A stretch of 64,000 bases of DNA. Origin: Clusia tigrina. Taxonomy: Eukaryota > Arthropoda > Insecta > Diptera > Clusiidae. The translations under genes and the position numbers were made by a program. The notes beneath the pieces are model-generated. The model was not told where the DNA came from, made no database searches, and saw nothing but the letters and a program-made list of their open reading frames with translations. Location: the NCBI GenBank assembly GCA_920105625.2, contig OV050033.1:124495821-124559820 (forward strand), in the 5' to 3' direction. Shown piece after piece: positions 60,601 through 64,000 of the stretch; within the stretch, counting starts at the first letter, position 1; the number at the start of each line of letters is the position of its first letter.

Positions 60601-63600
60601 GAAGGTGACATCACCGGTCGCAGCGGCTACAGATCACCACACATACTTCTGCAAGGAGTTTTTGAAGTTGCCTGCAGCAGATCGATTAAACTGGGCTAAA
60701 ATGCAAAGGATCTGCTTCAATTGTCTCAGATGTAACCACACTGCAAGGGATTGTACTTCACGAGGCTGCACCAAATGCAATAAAAAACTGAACACGTTGT
60801 TGCATCTGGAAACACGGGAGCAGACCACAAGAGGAAGCCGATCAACAGCAACCAATTTAAAGGCATCTACCTCCAAAGCAGCAGCAGCATCAACTACAAC
60901 TCTTTCGAATACTGCAGTGGCATCAGCAGCCACCGACAACATGCCTACACATCGAAGTTATGTCTTGTTGGGAACAGCGAAAATCAGAATAACAGCTGCG
61001 AATGAAAGATGGGGTGAATTTAGAGCCATCCTCGACTCAAGATCACAGATCACCATTGTCTCCGAGCGTGTCATTAAAATACTAGGCATATCTCCAATCG
61101 AAGATATGTGCATTGAAGGTATTGGGACGAAGGCATTGAAGGTATTGAGAGAACGCGCTCACATGAAACTAGAATCTCGAACAAGCAACTTTGCAGCCGA
61201 CTTCGAGGCATTTGTGCTGCCAAGTATTGTTCCGACGCAACCAGCTCAGCAGCTAAACACTACAAAATGGCCAATTCCTAAGGGTGTACAACTGGCTGAT
61301 CCGGAATTTCATCAACCAGGAAAAATCGATGCTCTCCTAGGTGCAGAGTTATATTACGACTTAATAGAAATGGGCAAAATAAAGCTTTCCTCTGAGCTTC
61401 CAGTCATGCAAAACACAACGCATGGCTGGGTGAAAAATGGAGAAATTGGCCAAAGCGCAACAAAGGCAACAACATGTGCAGTCTACACTGGTCAGGAGAA
61501 TGGTTCCCTCAACGACACTCTTGAAAAATTCAGGCGACTTGAAGGATGTGACACACCTACCTGTAAGTTTACAACCGCCGAGCGTCGCTGTGAAGAACAT
61601 TTTCTGCAAAATTATCAACGTGATAACAACGGGCGCTTCATAGTGAAATTGCCGTTCCACACTACTCCAAACCAACTGGGAGAATCGCGGAAGTTAGCTC
61701 TGCAATGGTTCATGACAATGGAACGAAAAATGATAAAAATTCCTGAATTCAAGGCCCAATATGTAGCCTTCATGGGAGCATACGAGAAGCTTGGCCATAT
61801 GGAAGAGATTGACATAACTAGTATCAAGAGTCCCCACTACTTTCTTCCACATTATGCCGTTTTGAAGCCAGACAGCTCAACGAGAAAGCTAAGAGTTGTA
61901 TTCGATGCTTCAGCCAAAACATCAACCAATGTTTCTTTGAACAATCTTTTGGCAACAGGACCAACTATCCAGGAAGATGTGGTTCACTATTCTTTTGCGT
62001 TTTCGGCTCCCACGATTTGTCTTTACAGCTGGCATTGAAAAGATGCATCGACAAGTGAGGGTAGATAAAGACTATCAAAAGTACCAACTTATCTGGTGGA
62101 GAGAGGATCCCTCGCATCCCCCAGGAAGTGTTATCAGCTCACGACGGTCACCTACGGTACAACGTCTGCACCGTATTTGGCTATCCGCACACTTCAGGCT
62201 CTGGCTGACGATCAAGCCAACAAATACCAACTAGGAGCAGAAGCCGTAAAATCCAATTTTAATGTTGATGATCTGTTGTGCGGATCTGATCATCTCTCCA
62301 CAGCATGTGAAATACAGGGGCAACCTCGACTCATGCTAAGTTCTGCGGGTTTCAATTTACGGAAATGGTGCGCGAATCACCCAAGGTTACTAGAAGAAAT
62401 TCCAGTCACGGACCGTGAAGTAAATATGGAATTCGGTGAGACGCTGGACGACAACATCAAAATAATGGGATTGACCTGGAGCCCTTCTAATGATGAATTG
62501 AAGGCCAAAGTCGTTGAAGTAGAATCCGGTAGGATAACAAAGCCTTAGCAGATATTTCCCGTATTTTTGATCCCCTTGGCTTCGTCGCGCCAGTCACGAC
62601 CACAGCAAAAGTATTTCTTCAACAGCTATGGAAACTTAAAATCGACTGGGATACAGAACTTCCAGCACCACTTCACAAAACATGGCTAACCTTCAAAAAG
62701 GACTTGCAGAAGGTAGAAACCAGCAGCGTGCCAAGCCACGTCTTCGGTCGCACAGTACCCAAAGACCCTCAAGTGCACATTTTCGCTGACGCAACAGAGC
62801 GTACCTACGGAGCGGTAGCATACATGCGAACACAAGATTGCCAAAACTAGATAGTCGCTCGCTTCCTATGTGCGAAATCACGAGCAGCTCCAACAAAGCA
62901 GGTAACATTACAAAGGCTGGAATTGTGCGCTGCTAAGGTCGCCGTGGAATTGATGCAGAAGCTCCATGAAAGCCCATTCTTCAAAGGCGTGACAACGCAT
63001 TTTTGGTCTGATTCCACAGCGGTTCTGGGATGGATAAATGCAGAATCAGCACACTACCACACATTCGTAGCCAACCGAATTTCGGCTATTCAGCAAGCAA
63101 CTAATCCACAACAATGGCATCACGCGCCGTCCCAGGACAATCCCGCAGACCTGGTATCAAGAGGCGTGACACCAGCTAAATTGGTGGACAACCTGTTTTG
63201 GCTATATGGACCTAAGTTCCTGCACGGATCTAGGACAATTTGACCAGTTCAACCTCCGCGAGAACAATGTGCTTCGGAACTCAGGCGGCCGACGAATGCA
63301 GCTCTAACACTAACTTCTAAAGAGCCAATAACAACCTTCTGGGAAGAAATCAATCACAAGAACTCATTTCGACGCCTGCAAAGAATTGTAGCGTATGTCA
63401 GTCGTTATGTGAAACTATTGAGAAGCAAGGTGTCCCACACAACAATATCACCAGCAGCTGAAGAAATGGAGGCGTCATTGACATTGATTGTCAAGGGTAT
63501 CCAAAGAAGAACCTTTTACAATGACATTAAAAGTTTAGAGCGTCACTCAACTGTCAATAACACCAGCGATATCAGCAACTTTTGTCACTGTTTATTGATG

Positions 63601-64000
63601 ACGAAGGTATCCTAAGGGTTGAAGGACGTCTAGAAGCATCTAATTTGAGCTATGACGCAAAACATCCCATGTTGCTGCCATACAACGACCTTCTTTCCAG
63701 AATGATTCTCGTCATGGTGCATGAGAATAATTTGCATTGTGGTCCACAAGGTTTGCTATCAGCGTCAAGGCAACAATTTTGGATAATAAAAGGAAAAATA
63801 ATGGCACGAAACGTTGTGCAAAAATGCGTGCGCTGCACCAGATCCAAGCCGAAGCTATTCAATCAAGTGATGGGAAATTTGCCAGCAACCAGAGTCACTC
63901 CAGCTCGACCGTTTGTCCATAGTGGAGTGGATTATTGCGGACCATTTTGGGTGCACTATAAAATTCGTGGAAATAAGCCACACAAGCCTTACATCACAGT
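60533..64000 (+). pseudogene. BEL/Pao gag end and pol remnant (PR, RT, RNase H, IN)
   Basis: A 501-residue frame (60533-62038) holds zinc-knuckle cysteines (CFNCLRCNHTARDC at about 60716-60757), a protease with DSR in place of DSG (61034-61042), and the RT start (PHYAVLKPDSSTRKLRVVFD at about 61849-61908). A frameshift lies at about 61980. The RT motif A aspartate is Gly (FTAG, codon 62031-62033), while NVDD (62261-62272) is kept. Another break lies near 62140 and a further one near 62540. RNase H has FADATERTYGAVAY (about 62785), a stop TAG at 62848-62850, LELCAA and WSDST (about 63006). Integrase has the H-H-C-C site (VHENNLHCG about 63718; CVRC about 63827) and the first catalytic Asp in GVDYCGPF (about 63925). 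The window ends inside the integrase core. Confidence 0.9.

Larger units (their letters stand above)
59060..64000 (+). mobile_element. BEL/Pao LTR retrotransposon, decayed, runs off the window
   Basis: A primer-site-like TGGTGACCCC at 59066-59075 marks the end of a 5' LTR whose start I cannot place (the 3' LTR is outside the window). Gag and Pol remnants follow in the BEL order PR-RT-RH-IN. Several frame breaks and two lost catalytic residues show that this copy is dead. Confidence 0.9.

Overview
The window is nuclear DNA of an insect, almost certainly a higher fly. The genes have short introns with GT/AG borders. Intergenic DNA is AT-rich and packed with minisatellites. The transposons are of dipteran type: a copia-like LTR element with the copia-style internal initiator-tRNA(Met) primer site, Jockey-like LINEs and a BEL/Pao element. 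A retroposon with a CCTAA tail makes a true fruit fly (Tephritidae) my best guess, but that is inference only.

Two protein-coding genes are clear and lie tail to tail. On the + strand (6487-8838) three exons encode an EF-hand protein of the sarcoplasmic calcium-binding/calexcitin type; its first exon is not firmly placed. Its TGA stop is followed in frame by 141 sense codons. On the - strand (15881 down to 9310) nine exons encode most of the nucleoporin Nup88 (Drosophila mbo); all splice phases agree. Roughly 130 N-terminal residues are not found in the window. The predicted 3' ends of the two genes overlap near 9.0-9.1 kb. A possible isolated first exon of an unrecognised - strand gene lies at 34876-35013.

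Much of the rest is mobile or repetitive. 3392-4158 is a hAT-like MITE with an 8-bp target duplication, inserted in a repeat whose unoccupied relative sits at about 12360-12595. 12726-13216 is another short inverted-repeat element. 27340-34525 is a decayed Jockey-like LINE (- strand), split by a complete and recent copia-like element (29516-34120) with an intact 1370-residue Gag-Pol frame. LINE fragments lie at 21323-22055 (-), 50937-51786 (+) and 52070-53640 (+). 59060-64000 is a decayed BEL/Pao element that runs off the right edge.

Many unrelated tandem arrays lie between these, and several share a period of about 160-190 bp (near 0.8-1.1, 9.8-10.3, 26.5-27.3 and 46.4-47.2 kb). A TTTTCTACAT-type word is dense in four separate blocks (21.2-22.8, 26.5-27.3, 35.8-37.3 and 41.3-42.0 kb). 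Long GA or CT tracts lie at 18.1-18.6, 39.1-40.1 and 57.3-58.9 kb. I saw no tRNA, rRNA or CRISPR array. I found no system that I can defend as wholly new; the best leads are the post-stop extension, the shared TTCTACAT arrays and the nested insertions.
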